Source: a virus
Strand: one strand, 5' to 3'
IMG/VR virus record: IMGVR_UViG_3300032092_000153
Location: 1 to 31,044 of that record
Length of the DNA: 31,044 nucleotides
Program-made: the position numbers and the translations under genes
Notes under the pieces: model-generated
Seen by the model: only the letters and a program-made list of their open reading frames with translations
Told to the model about the DNA's origin: nothing
Databases searched by the model: none
Shown: piece after piece, positions 21,851 through 30,805 of the stretch
Position numbering within the stretch: position 1 is the first letter of the stretch
How the letters are laid out: the number at the start of each line of letters is the position of its first letter

Positions 21851-23857
21851 TTATTTCTCGTATCCTAAGAATTTTGCGCCGCCGGGGCTTCCTGCGCCGG
21901 GGGTCGTAGGCATTGTATATCCGCCTGCTGCGGCAAGGGCTTTACGAATGTCGTTCAGTTGAGGCTGCAACGCAGCGCGTTGTTTCTTCCCGGCGGGGGT
22001 TAGCGTGTCGTACTTGTTCATCTCAGTCAGAAGGTTGGACTCCAGCGCTTTGAGGCTATCCACTTGCAGCCGCTTATCTGCCCGGGTGTTGGCTTCCCTG
22101 CTGGTGATTGCCTGAAGCTGCGCTGCGAAGCGTTGGCCCGCTGCCGTTTGGTCCGCTGCCGCTGCCGTAGCTGCCCCAGTGGATACGCTCCCAGCCAAGG
22201 TGGCTTGGCCTTTTCGGTAATCCATCATCAGCTTGTCGCGCTCAGCCAGCTTCTGGTCGTGCTCTTTGATGCGGCCATTGGCCAGATCAAACTTGGCACC
22301 CATGGCCAGTCGGTTCATTTCTTTGAGCTTGGTATCCTGCTCATCGCGCATCTTGTTGTATGCCTCGTCGTCCGATTGGAACTTCTGACGCAACTCACGC
22401 GATGCTTTGCTGCCACGGGCCATGCCAGCACCGTAGCTGCTGCCAGTCAGCCCAGAGGAGAACTCCATGAGTTCGTCCCAAGCGCGGCTTTGTTTAGTTT
22501 TCTCACGCGCTGCATCCTCTTTGGTACGGCGGGCTTGAATCTCCGCCATGTCTTTTTGCGCAAGTTCCCAGGGAGCTTCCCCAGGCTTGACGCCTGCCTG
22601 ACGCAGCTTGGCTTCTTGTTCCTGTTGATACGCTCCAAAGTCTTTAGTCACAGCGGGAAGCGTTGGAGCCTCAGACAAATATTGCCGAGCAAACGCAACC
22701 GCCGGGTCTTTGTTGTAGGTATCCAAGGCACCGGGACCAGCAGTAGGGCCAGCAGCGGGGCCAGCAGCGGGGCCAGCGGTAGGCGGACGTCCGGGACCCC
22801 CACTGGGCCCAGCGGCAGGCGGACGTTGCTGCTGTTGCTGGAGCATCCCAGGCAATCCAGGCTGTGGCGCATCAGTACTTATTCCTGCTGCTCTTAGCGC
22901 CATTGCAGGGGGCATACCTTGCTTAATTAGCCGTGCGTATTCAGCTTGCTTTGCGCTTTCGCCAGCACTTAGGTTAGAAGGCGGGCGCTCGACGGGAACG
23001 GGAACAGCTTTTGTGCTTTCTTTTTTGGGAGAAAACAGACTGGTAATAAGCCGCTCAACCATGTTTTGGTCAGGGGTGTCTCTACCAACAGCGTCGGGCT
23101 TTTCCGCTGCTTTAAGCGTTGCCACCTCCTCTGGAGATGTGCCATATAACTCGCCTGCAATTGATGCCGCTGCTAACGGCCCCGCTGCCTTGCGCAGTAC
23201 TCCGCTTGTGGCATTAGCGCCCGTACCCACCGCATTGGCAGCAGCATTTACGCCTCTGATGCCTCTCTCCGTCATGGTGGGGGCTCGGGCAGCTTTGGGT
23301 TTTGCCGGTTCGGACGGCGCAACTTCAGGGGACACAGCCCCAGCCGCTACCCGCGTGGCGCGTTGCTCGTCGGGCGACAAGTTAGCAAACTCCCTTGTGG
23401 TCATCCCGGTCTTTTCTAAATAAGCACGCAAAATGGCGTCCGCGCTGCTACCGCCAGCGTCAAAGCTCACAATGCCACCACCAGCCATGCCAAACATATC
23501 AGAGCGCACAGGCACACCCATCAAGCCGCCCGATGCGGCCATCTGAACGTCAGGCTCCGCTTGGGGCTGCATACGGGGCTCGGGGAGCATCCCAGGCAGT
23601 CCGCCGGGAGACTGTTGTCTTTGCGCTTGGACGTTAAGCGTAGCAGCCTTCTGGCGAAGCTGGTCCATCACGCTGGGCTGAGGACCTTGGGCAGCGCCTT
23701 GCGCCAACCCGTTGGCTTGCTTGCTGGCTACCTTCTCGCTCAGCGCCGCCGCAGCCGCCCAGGGAGGAACAACGCGGGGGTTCTTACCTTTAGAGTACGC
23801 ATCCAGCATAGGCTCCGGCACATACTGCAACAATTCGTCAAGATGGTCGAGATTCAT
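21851..23857 (-). CDS. Putative internal virion protein, 668 aa
   Basis: A low-complexity, Ala/Gln/Pro-rich protein. An ordered start (NLDHLDELLQYVPEPML) is followed by a Gly-rich motif MAGGGIVSF (124-132) that recurs in neighbours, a Pro/Ala/Gly repeat region (GPAAGP) at about 355-375, and a long helical, probably coiled-coil C-terminal half (about 390-640). Position between two other large virion proteins, with 9-nt and 1-nt gaps, and similar size to ejection proteins of podoviruses support an internal virion role. No enzymatic motif is seen. Confidence 0.75.
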   Translation of the reverse strand: MNLDHLDELLQYVPEPMLDAYSKGKNPRVVPPWAAAAALSEKVASKQANGLAQGAAQGPQPSVMDQLRQKAATLNVQAQRQQSPGGLPGMLPEPRMQPQAEPDVQMAASGGLMGVPVRSDMFGMAGGGIVSFDAGGSSADAILRAYLEKTGMTTREFANLSPDEQRATRVAAGAVSPEVAPSEPAKPKAARAPTMTERGIRGVNAAANAVGTGANATSGVLRKAAGPLAAASIAGELYGTSPEEVATLKAAEKPDAVGRDTPDQNMVERLITSLFSPKKESTKAVPVPVERPPSNLSAGESAKQAEYARLIKQGMPPAMALRAAGISTDAPQPGLPGMLQQQQQRPPAAGPSGGPGRPPTAGPAAGPAAGPTAGPGALDTYNKDPAVAFARQYLSEAPTLPAVTKDFGAYQQEQEAKLRQAGVKPGEAPWELAQKDMAEIQARRTKEDAAREKTKQSRAWDELMEFSSGLTGSSYGAGMARGSKASRELRQKFQSDDEAYNKMRDEQDTKLKEMNRLAMGAKFDLANGRIKEHDQKLAERDKLMMDYRKGQATLAGSVSTGAATAAAADQTAAGQRFAAQLQAITSREANTRADKRLQVDSLKALESNLLTEMNKYDTLTPAGKKQRAALQPQLNDIRKALAAAGGYTMPTTPGAGSPGGAKFLGYEK
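22746..22781 (-). repeat. 12-bp tandem repeats encoding GPAAGP
   Basis: On the + strand GGGCCAGCAGCG occurs twice in tandem, followed by a diverged third copy. They encode the G-P-A-A repeats of the 668-aa virion protein. About 30 bp further on, AGCGG[T/C]AGGCGGACGT is also duplicated, so this segment appears to be expanding by slippage or local duplication. Confidence 0.75.
22840..22858 (-). repeat. 19-bp direct repeat, copy A (LPGML motif)
   Basis: The + strand sequence GGAGCATCCCAGGCAATCC has a near-identical partner at 23584-23602 with one mismatch (G for A). Both encode G-L-P-G-M-L in the 668-aa protein, some 250 residues apart. Confidence 0.7.
23584..23602 (-). repeat. 19-bp direct repeat, copy B (LPGML motif)
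   Basis: Partner of the element at 22840-22858, 18 of 19 bases identical. It encodes GLPGML at residues 86-91 of the 668-aa protein. Recombination between the two copies would delete an in-frame segment of 744 bp. Confidence 0.7.
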
Positions 23858-23866
23858 TGTTGGTCC

Positions 23867-25981
23867 TTAATTGGTTTTAGCAGGGGGGTTAAATATCGCA
23901 TTAAACTTTGCCATAAAGTCGGCGGTGCCTGTGCTGGACTTTATCAAGTCCAATAGCGGGTTGGTATTGGCCGTATTGACCGCCGTAGAGATCGGCAGTT
24001 TGTCCAACAACCCTATCTTGTATTGCTGCATTTGCTTGTCCCAGTCGCGTTGCTTCTCCCACTCTTTCTCGTCGGCAGTGATGCCTTGCTGCTCGATGTC
24101 ACGCTGCGTGGCACCCAGATTTGCCAAGTCTTTGAGCGTATCGCGCCCGTAGGTAGCGCTGTATTGGCGTGATGCTTCGCCCGCCTTGTCGGCGTCCATG
24201 CGGCGAGTCTGGTCCGCATTAAATTGCCCCATAGCTTTGTCGTAGGCAGTTTCATACCCTTTGCCAATCAACTGAGATTGCTTGTCCAACAGGTTGCGTC
24301 GTCCTTCGGACTCCATGATGGCTTGGCGGCCACCGCCAAAAGCGCCCGCTTGGGCCAGTCGTGCATTGTCAGACAATCGAGCAATGTCCGCTGCGCGTTG
24401 TTGTTCCGCCAGTTGAGGCGAAAGCGAAGCGGTCAAGAACGGATTCATGTATTGTTTTGCGGCATTGGCGTCAAACGTACCGCCCGTAAAAGTACCTGGG
24501 GTATACCCGGTAGTGGCCAAATTGCTGGCTCCGGCAAACGCTTGGTTTTGCAAGTCAGACGCCCCGGCAGTCAGCGGCCCCTTGTACGCTTGATACGGCT
24601 GGTCAGCCAACGTTTGCGCTTTGCCCAGAGTATCAGTCACATAGTCTCCAATGTAGGGAGACAGCGTAGAGGACGTTGACGTATCGGTAGCGGTTGTGCC
24701 CCCGGCAAGGAAGTGTTGAACGCCGCCACCGCCAGAATAGCCAACGATACCGCCGGGCATGTATTTGTCCGGGTTGATCTGCCTGCCTTGCTTTTTGGTG
24801 CCGGTCCGGTCCATGCGGATGCGGTCCATCATTTGGTACAACTTCTTTGCCCCAGCGTCGCTGTTGCCGTTACCCAGATGGGAAACCACGTCCGCAGGAA
24901 TCACAAACTCCCCATGGCTCAAAGCCGCAGGTTGGTTGTTGTCGATTTGCGCAGGCAACTTGTCGGCCATGCCATCAGTAGCGCCCCGCAGGTATTGTCC
25001 TTTTGCCATGTTCAATATGCCTCCTTGGGCCATGGTGGTCACGGGCTCGGCACCAACAATATGCCCGCCCCGATCTGCTATCGGCATTGCAAAATTTCCA
25101 TTACGCCCGGCTAACTCCTCTACGGTTTTTTCTTTTCCGTATGGCGAGTTCTGCTTGTACCACTCCAACGCCTTTTCAGGAGACTCAATCAGAGAGGCTA
25201 CCCCGGATGCGCCAGTAGTTGCAGGGGCCGTAGTCCCGGTTGTAGCCGCAGCCTTAGGATTCCAAGGTGTTGCCAACGCCGTGACCCCGGCTTTGGTGTA
25301 CGGGTTTTGAGCATTCGCTGCCGTGGTGGGGGTGTACCCACTCAAGATGCCTTTGGCTTCGTCCCTAGCCGCAGTGTTTGCAGCATCCAGTCCGGCTTGG
25401 TCTTTTGCATACCGTGAACTGGTGAAGTATTGGCGACCTGCGGCTCCTGGGCGGCGGTTGGGGTCGTCATAGGTAATGGCTGCTTTGGATAAGGCGTAGG
25501 TTGGAATCTTCCCGGCATACCCGCCAGTGGTCTTTTGCTGAGTCACGCCCGTTGCAGAAGCCAACGCCCCAGCAAGACCGCCTAATGCACTCCAGTTAAC
25601 CTTTCCATCAGCCCCGGTAAATGCGGTCTTGAGAGAATCTATGGTGCTTTTTGCAAGCCCTTTGGCTGCGGCCCAAGTACCAAATTGCGCTTGGTCGTCG
25701 ATAGTTGCCCCGGGACGGAGGGTTTCAACCCGGGCGCGATAGGTATCCCAATCTTCGTTGGTGACATCGCCGTAGTCTCCAGCAGTATCCCCGGCGTTAC
25801 CAGTTTCTGTGAGGTCCACTCCGCCAGTGTCGGTGTCGCCCGCGCCCGTGCCGATTTCCCCAAGGTCTACTCCGCCGGTAAAAGTGGTATCTCCAATCAG
25901 GTCAAAGTTGTCACTGTCGTTTAGGTATTCGCCAGTGCTGTCGTCAAACCACGCTCCTAATTCGTCTTGCACCAAAGCCAT
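23867..25981 (-). CDS. Putative internal virion protein with DGEFVIPADVVS module, 704 aa
   Basis: The first 70 residues are acidic and repetitive (GGVDLGEIGTG, GGVDLTETGNAG). The middle has MAQGGI (317-322), then a module at 336-390 with DGMADKLPAQI, HGEFVIPADVVSHLGNG and AKKLYQMMDRIR, and MPGGIVGYSGGGG (408-420). This module recurs in large structural proteins of many environmental phages. The C-terminal third is helical with AGAFGGGRQAIMESEGRRNL, another recurrent virion pattern. No enzyme site is seen. Spacing of 1 nt from the gene before and 9 nt to the next supports one late operon. Confidence 0.8.
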   Translation of the reverse strand: MALVQDELGAWFDDSTGEYLNDSDNFDLIGDTTFTGGVDLGEIGTGAGDTDTGGVDLTETGNAGDTAGDYGDVTNEDWDTYRARVETLRPGATIDDQAQFGTWAAAKGLAKSTIDSLKTAFTGADGKVNWSALGGLAGALASATGVTQQKTTGGYAGKIPTYALSKAAITYDDPNRRPGAAGRQYFTSSRYAKDQAGLDAANTAARDEAKGILSGYTPTTAANAQNPYTKAGVTALATPWNPKAAATTGTTAPATTGASGVASLIESPEKALEWYKQNSPYGKEKTVEELAGRNGNFAMPIADRGGHIVGAEPVTTMAQGGILNMAKGQYLRGATDGMADKLPAQIDNNQPAALSHGEFVIPADVVSHLGNGNSDAGAKKLYQMMDRIRMDRTGTKKQGRQINPDKYMPGGIVGYSGGGGVQHFLAGGTTATDTSTSSTLSPYIGDYVTDTLGKAQTLADQPYQAYKGPLTAGASDLQNQAFAGASNLATTGYTPGTFTGGTFDANAAKQYMNPFLTASLSPQLAEQQRAADIARLSDNARLAQAGAFGGGRQAIMESEGRRNLLDKQSQLIGKGYETAYDKAMGQFNADQTRRMDADKAGEASRQYSATYGRDTLKDLANLGATQRDIEQQGITADEKEWEKQRDWDKQMQQYKIGLLDKLPISTAVNTANTNPLLDLIKSSTGTADFMAKFNAIFNPPAKTN

Positions 25982-25982
25982 A

Positions 25983-28334
25983 TCAATTCCTTCTCAGAAT
26001 ATCTAACAGTTCATCTATTGACCCGCCTTGGGCCATTTTAGATGCGGATTTTTGTTTTGCAAACCGGTCTACATTAAACTCGCCGGTAAAGTCAAACGGC
26101 TCTGACGGGGTGTTATCCACCACCGGAGCGGGGGCTGGAGCCTGCTGCCCGCCCATGGACGCCAACAACGCAAAAAGCGCCATATTGTTTGGGGCAGCGG
26201 GCGTAGTTGTAACCGGTTTAGTGGTCGTGGGCTTTTTGGCCGGGGGTTTGATATTTGGCAATTTGCCACCCGGAAGGCCCGGAAGCTTTAAATTCCCGGT
26301 AGTTGTATCCGTTAACCCGGTCCAAGATGTGTCTGTTTTTTCCGTAGACCCAACAAGATTTCCGTCGCCGTCAAGTGTTAATGTAGACCCGTCGTCGCTT
26401 GTATAGGTGTAAGTGCCAGACGTGGGGTCGTATTTATAGGCTCCCATGCCCGTGGAGTTTTCGTTGTAGAAGTCGGTGTTAGTGTTGACGTTACCTAAAT
26501 CCTGGTTGCCGCCCCCAGTCAAATCCTTGCCAAACTCCGCAACGCGCTTAGCCTGCTCGGCCTCTTCGTAAGCCTCATATTCTTCAATGCTGTCAAATTT
26601 TGGCAGTCCCACGATCTCCCGCATCTGATTGATTTGCCCCAAGAAATCGCCAGATTTGCCTTTTTCCATTGCCTGTGCAAGCCGCTGGTCTTCAGCGGGT
26701 TTGGTTTGCGTGGCGTCTGTGCCCGTAACGGTGGTATCCGTTTCGCCCGTAGCGGTGTCTGTGCCCGTAGCGGTGTCTGTGCCCGTAGCGGTGTCCGTGC
26801 CCGTAGCGGTGTCCGTGCCCGTAGCGGTGTCCGTGCCCGTCCCGCCTGTTAGGGTGTCATCGCCGCCTTCAGCGGGGTTAGCTTGCGCTATTTTCCACGC
26901 GTTGTATTCGTCTTGTGTATACGGATTTAGGCCGATGTCTTTTCGGAGCAAATTGATAGCCTCAAACTCATTTCCCGCTTTTAGATTTTCAATTGCCGAA
27001 GATAGATTGTTCTCTTTTTTTACGGGCTCCGTGCCCGTGGTGGTGTCTGTGCCCCCAACAACTTTGGTCAGATCAGTGGTATCAAAGTCATCGTGCAGCC
27101 CGGCATTGGTAAGGTCGTCAACAACAGTTGTATCTTTGGTTGCGTCAATTTTTTCCTGGTCAAGTTTGGCCTTGTAGTCATCAGCGTTAAGCACTCCAAC
27201 TCTTTTATATTCTTTCCACGTTTCGGGGTCTGTAACCCCTTGGTTAAACGCACTGGCCAAGTCAGTGTAACTAGCCCAGCCATTTGCTCGAGCACTTATA
27301 TCGTCGGGCAGAACATCAAGTTTGTATCGGAGTGAGTTTACAGTTTCAGCAAGTTTTGACGCCGCAGCGTCTCTTGCAGCTTGTTCCTCTGGGGAGTTAA
27401 TGGGCGAACTCATTAACTTCTGAAGCTGGTCGTTATTGGTTTTGTATTCCTCTTCCGTCTTGTTTAGCAACGAGCGGTCTTCGGCAGTGCCCGTGGAATA
27501 CACTTTGTCGTTGACATAAACCTGTTGTTTTAGGTCCTGATACCCAAGGCTCTTTGCCTGTAACTCAGCCTCTTTAAAAACTTTATCAAACCCCTGGTTA
27601 AGCAGTTGTGAGGCCGCGCTTTGGTCTTTGTTAAACGCGACTTTGAATGCGTTGACTGCTGTGCTCTGCTCACCTTTGGATAACGTGTCCCACCCAGGAA
27701 TCTGGGCCATAGCCAAATTCAAACCGTCGTTGGTAATTGCGCTGGTAATAATTTTTGCGCTGTTGATGTCGGTTGTGCCGTTTTGAGCGGCAGTAACAAA
27801 CATCCCCCGCGCAGAGTTTGCTGCAACCCGTGCCGCCATAGCCGAATCAGTGGCTCCTCTGACACCCGTGCCCGCAAACGTTTCCCCCGTGGTTATATCC
27901 GTTTGCGGGCCGAGGCCCGCTACGTTACTTGCAAGCCAATCCCCGCCCGCTTGAATGGCGTAGGCTTTTACGCCTTCCGTCAACCATTCTTCCGGGCTGC
28001 TGTTTTTACTGGTTACTTTGGCTACCCCGCTTATATAGGGAATAAGCTGTGGCTGGCCTGCGGCAATAGCGACGGCAATTGCCGCCCATTTAACTGGGTC
28101 TTTCCCTATGTCGGCAACAATATTTTTGGTAACTTTGCCCGCCGGGGTATCTGGGTTAAATACGTTTAACGCCCCTAAATCTTTGACTGCTTTCCCTACC
28201 GCAGAATCAGAGTTCAGCGGGTTAGCTGCGCCAAGGCCAGGGAGCCACGTTGTCTGGCTGTTATGAAATGGGTTGTCAACGCCTGGGATAAGCGACCCAC
28301 CTTCCTGCCCCGTTAATTGCTTCCAAAAGCTCAT
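25983..28334 (-). CDS. Putative internal virion protein with GTDTAT repeats, 783 aa
   Basis: The N-terminal third has a hydrophobic helix (WAAIAVAIAAGQPQLIPYISG, around 83-104), followed by long helical regions and acidic linkers. Five copies of G-T-D-T-A-T lie near residues 500-530. After about 640 the chain is Thr/Pro-rich (KKPTTTKPVTTTPAAP) with MALFALLASMGG, and ends MAQGGSIDELLDILRRN, a Gly-rich motif shared with its neighbours. It resembles the head of the ejection-protein cluster in podoviruses; no enzyme motif is found. It starts 1 nt after the stop of the 112-aa tail protein. Confidence 0.75.
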   Translation of the reverse strand: MSFWKQLTGQEGGSLIPGVDNPFHNSQTTWLPGLGAANPLNSDSAVGKAVKDLGALNVFNPDTPAGKVTKNIVADIGKDPVKWAAIAVAIAAGQPQLIPYISGVAKVTSKNSSPEEWLTEGVKAYAIQAGGDWLASNVAGLGPQTDITTGETFAGTGVRGATDSAMAARVAANSARGMFVTAAQNGTTDINSAKIITSAITNDGLNLAMAQIPGWDTLSKGEQSTAVNAFKVAFNKDQSAASQLLNQGFDKVFKEAELQAKSLGYQDLKQQVYVNDKVYSTGTAEDRSLLNKTEEEYKTNNDQLQKLMSSPINSPEEQAARDAAASKLAETVNSLRYKLDVLPDDISARANGWASYTDLASAFNQGVTDPETWKEYKRVGVLNADDYKAKLDQEKIDATKDTTVVDDLTNAGLHDDFDTTDLTKVVGGTDTTTGTEPVKKENNLSSAIENLKAGNEFEAINLLRKDIGLNPYTQDEYNAWKIAQANPAEGGDDTLTGGTGTDTATGTDTATGTDTATGTDTATGTDTATGETDTTVTGTDATQTKPAEDQRLAQAMEKGKSGDFLGQINQMREIVGLPKFDSIEEYEAYEEAEQAKRVAEFGKDLTGGGNQDLGNVNTNTDFYNENSTGMGAYKYDPTSGTYTYTSDDGSTLTLDGDGNLVGSTEKTDTSWTGLTDTTTGNLKLPGLPGGKLPNIKPPAKKPTTTKPVTTTPAAPNNMALFALLASMGGQQAPAPAPVVDNTPSEPFDFTGEFNVDRFAKQKSASKMAQGGSIDELLDILRRN
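26745..26834 (-). repeat. Five 18-bp tandem repeats (GTDTAT)
   Basis: Five consecutive copies of GCCCGTAGCGGTGTCTGT on the + strand, the last three having C for T near the end, plus a partial sixth at 26835-26840 and a degenerate copy upstream. They encode G-T-D-T-A-T in the 783-aa virion protein. The graded substitutions show recent stepwise duplication. Confidence 0.95.
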
Positions 28335-28335
28335 A

Positions 28336-28674
28336 TCAACCCACCTTCCAATTCGTTCCGTCTGAATACACGGGGGTAGCCACTGCCCCGCCAGTCACCA
28401 CAGTTGCCCCAAATGTGGGAGCTAACGCATCGGACACAAACGACCGAGCCCCTTTGCCAAGGGTTACCGCGCTGGGCAGTGTGGCCACTGTATATACAGC
28501 ATATAGGGTGTTGCTCTCTGCAACGAGGCGTTGTGTAACACCGTCAATCTGGTTGAAATACAGACGCAGAATGTTGTTGAATTTGTCGAAGTCCTGCGCC
28601 AAGTAGTCTTGAGGCGATACAGGTAGCGCAGGCGCAACAAAAGGCACCAGTCGATTGTCGTAATTCGTAGCCAT
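28336..28674 (-). CDS. Tail-associated protein, 112 aa
   Basis: I start at 28674 (ATG overlapping the tail gene stop as TGATG) rather than 28725, which lies inside the upstream gene. The N-terminal part reads LPVSPQDYLAQDFDKFNNILRL, a helical region. The C-terminal 40 residues (GARSFVSDALAPTFGATVV, GGAVATPVYSDGTNWKVG) match a recurring module at the tips of phage tail proteins and fibres. Probably a small tail needle, fibre-tip or adaptor subunit. Cotranslated with the 707-aa protein. Confidence 0.75.
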   Translation of the reverse strand: MATNYDNRLVPFVAPALPVSPQDYLAQDFDKFNNILRLYFNQIDGVTQRLVAESNTLYAVYTVATLPSAVTLGKGARSFVSDALAPTFGATVVTGGAVATPVYSDGTNWKVG

Positions 28675-30797
28675 CAGCGCCGCCCGTCCGGTCGTATGTC
28701 GAGACGCGGAGACCCCAACTGCCATTGAACATCAAAGGCAGTAGAGCGGACCTCCATCACCATCTGACGCCCGCGTACCCGGATATTTACCTGCCCGGTA
28801 AATTGCTCAATCTGCACCGACGTGCCGGGGTTGGTCTGGATCACTGGATAGCTGTTGGAGCCCCCCAATGCTTGCGGGTCGTTGTACCCTGAACCGGCGT
28901 TTATCAAAGGTTTGAGCGTCATGGTCACAGAGGGCGCAGCCGCAGTTGAGTTACGGAAGGTAATGTCAGGCAACATACGCCAAATGAACGCCACGTTGTT
29001 GCCGTCGTCAATGTCAAACTCAGCCGACGAAATGTATGCTTCGATTGGCAAAGACGTGGCGGTGGTGTCGTCGTTTAACCCAAACTCGTGGTAGACAACG
29101 TTGTTGCTGTAGGTCGCCGCCATGGGGTAGTTGCGCAACCCAGAGTCCAGCCATGCGGTGCGGCCCAGATTGCCGTAGTACCAGACGCCTGCGCCGTTGT
29201 TTTCAGTGTAGTTGAAGATGACGTATCGATCCACCACAGTAGAGTTTTTTGAGCAATAGAACCACCAAACCTCATTAAAGCCTTCATTGGAACCAGCAAC
29301 CACTTGCGCCGCTTGGTCCAAATTGATATCGGTGTATATATACCGCAACAAATCGCAGCGCAACGTTTCCGTTCTGCCGTTGTACTTGTAGAACTTGTCT
29401 ACGCCCATCCAGTATGTGGTGCCGGAGGCCACAGCCGCAGCGTTTTGGCCAATGATGGAGATGTTGTCGGCCAAGAGTTGCGTGCCCCACCAAGGCTCAG
29501 ACTGAAACGCCTGCATGGAATACAAAGTTGAATCGGTCCACACCAAAATCTCCTGCCGAACTTGCAAGACGGTGATGATTTGGGAGCCATGTGAAAGCCG
29601 AAGAAACCCGGCCTGACTGGTTGGCGTGACTTCCCAAGAAACCACAGACTCTGCCGCACTCCAGCGAATCAGCATTGGGTCAAAGTTTTGCGGAGCTAAG
29701 CCATACTCAGTAGTCCCAAACACCATAACAAACCGGCTGGTATCCGTGACTATGGAGAAATTTTGTTTGGTTGGGGCAAACCCGTCTGCCCCAGGCAACG
29801 CCGTAATGTTGACCCCCCGAGCACCAGTGCCAACTGAGGCATCCCAGTAATACAGCGGCCCCCCGCGAGGACCAAACAAAAGGTCTTCGCCAAAGTTAGC
29901 CTGACTCCACAAACGCAAGTTTTGAAGGGATGTTGATGTGCTGTTCCCCCAAGTGCCAGAACCCCAACCGCCCGCGCCCCAACCTGTAAGCGGGTTGGCT
30001 ATGTCTGAACCAATGTTGATCTGATACGCCGCAGCCACTATTGCTCCGCCGCCAGTTGTGCTGGAAGTTGCGGCTACAGTTGGCACCGCGCCAGTAATGG
30101 GAGTTTGCGCGTTGATGAAGTAAGTTCCAGACGGTTGGCTGGCGGTAATTGTGGTGCTGGCCGTTGTCTGGGAAATGCTCACTGTGTAGTTGCCCGTACC
30201 CCCAGTGCCCGTACCAAAAGCAGCAATAACCGTCCCCGCGCTGACCCCAGTGCCGGATAACTCCATACCCACATACAGCGGGTTGGACGGTGCAGTGGTT
30301 ACGGTCAGTGTTGTGGCGGCGATGCTCCCAGTGAAAGTAGCGTCCGTGCGCACAAACAGTTGGTATTCTTTATTGAGGTCGAGGCCAGCAACCGCAGTGC
30401 CGCCGCTGAATGTAACGAAGTCTCCAGTGATGTAGCCACCAACAGCATCAGTCACTGTCACAAAATAAGTGCCGCTAAATGTACGGAACGGGTTGTTGGT
30501 CATGGGCGACACTGTGGCCCGCAGGGGGGTGATGTCGTAGTTGGCCCCGCCCTGGTTGATGTAGAACTTGAGGTTGGTGCCGATACCCAACAGGTTTTGG
30601 AACCCCAGCGTCACCCAGTTCCACAGGGACCGGCATGTGCCCAGGAAAGTTGAGGTTGCGGACGCCCAGCCTCCAATCTTCTCAGGCGTGCCTTGGCGGA
30701 AACGAACTTTGTCGCACTCATACCATCCATTCTCACTGGTATAACGAGTGTTTTCCTTGTTTATGCCGGGCTTGAGAAGTAGTTTTTTGAGTGGCAT
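28674..30797 (-). CDS. Tail structural protein, putative tail hub/stabilisation protein, 707 aa
   Basis: The N-terminus [20 protein letters not shown] ... [21 protein letters not shown] is a pattern seen in podovirus tail tube/nozzle or DNA-stabilisation proteins, comparable in role to P22 gp10 or T7 gp12; exact family is unproven. The chain is almost all beta (repeated Wxx[15 protein letters not shown]). Residues 153-220 are an inserted module ([12 protein letters not shown] ... [16 protein letters not shown]) common in phage tail proteins. The C-terminus contains [16 protein letters not shown]. Weak AGGG precedes the start; the stop overlaps the small tail gene. Confidence 0.75.
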   Translation of the reverse strand: MPLKKLLLKPGINKENTRYTSENGWYECDKVRFRQGTPEKIGGWASATSTFLGTCRSLWNWVTLGFQNLLGIGTNLKFYINQGGANYDITPLRATVSPMTNNPFRTFSGTYFVTVTDAVGGYITGDFVTFSGGTAVAGLDLNKEYQLFVRTDATFTGSIAATTLTVTTAPSNPLYVGMELSGTGVSAGTVIAAFGTGTGGTGNYTVSISQTTASTTITASQPSGTYFINAQTPITGAVPTVAATSSTTGGGAIVAAAYQINIGSDIANPLTGWGAGGWGSGTWGNSTSTSLQNLRLWSQANFGEDLLFGPRGGPLYYWDASVGTGARGVNITALPGADGFAPTKQNFSIVTDTSRFVMVFGTTEYGLAPQNFDPMLIRWSAAESVVSWEVTPTSQAGFLRLSHGSQIITVLQVRQEILVWTDSTLYSMQAFQSEPWWGTQLLADNISIIGQNAAAVASGTTYWMGVDKFYKYNGRTETLRCDLLRYIYTDINLDQAAQVVAGSNEGFNEVWWFYCSKNSTVVDRYVIFNYTENNGAGVWYYGNLGRTAWLDSGLRNYPMAATYSNNVVYHEFGLNDDTTATSLPIEAYISSAEFDIDDGNNVAFIWRMLPDITFRNSTAAAPSVTMTLKPLINAGSGYNDPQALGGSNSYPVIQTNPGTSVQIEQFTGQVNIRVRGRQMVMEVRSTAFDVQWQLGSPRLDIRPDGRR

Positions 30798-30805
30798 TTT
30801 TAACC

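Noticed and set aside
22064-22897. A 277-codon + strand frame opposite the 668-aa virion gene
   Set aside because: Its repetitive end is simply the reverse of the GPAAGP repeat; no domain or ribosome binding site.
26701-26850. Regular repeats considered as a CRISPR array
   Set aside because: Units of 18 bp are directly adjacent without spacers, in frame and coding GTDTAT; there are no Cas1/Cas2 genes despite the Cas4-like nuclease elsewhere.
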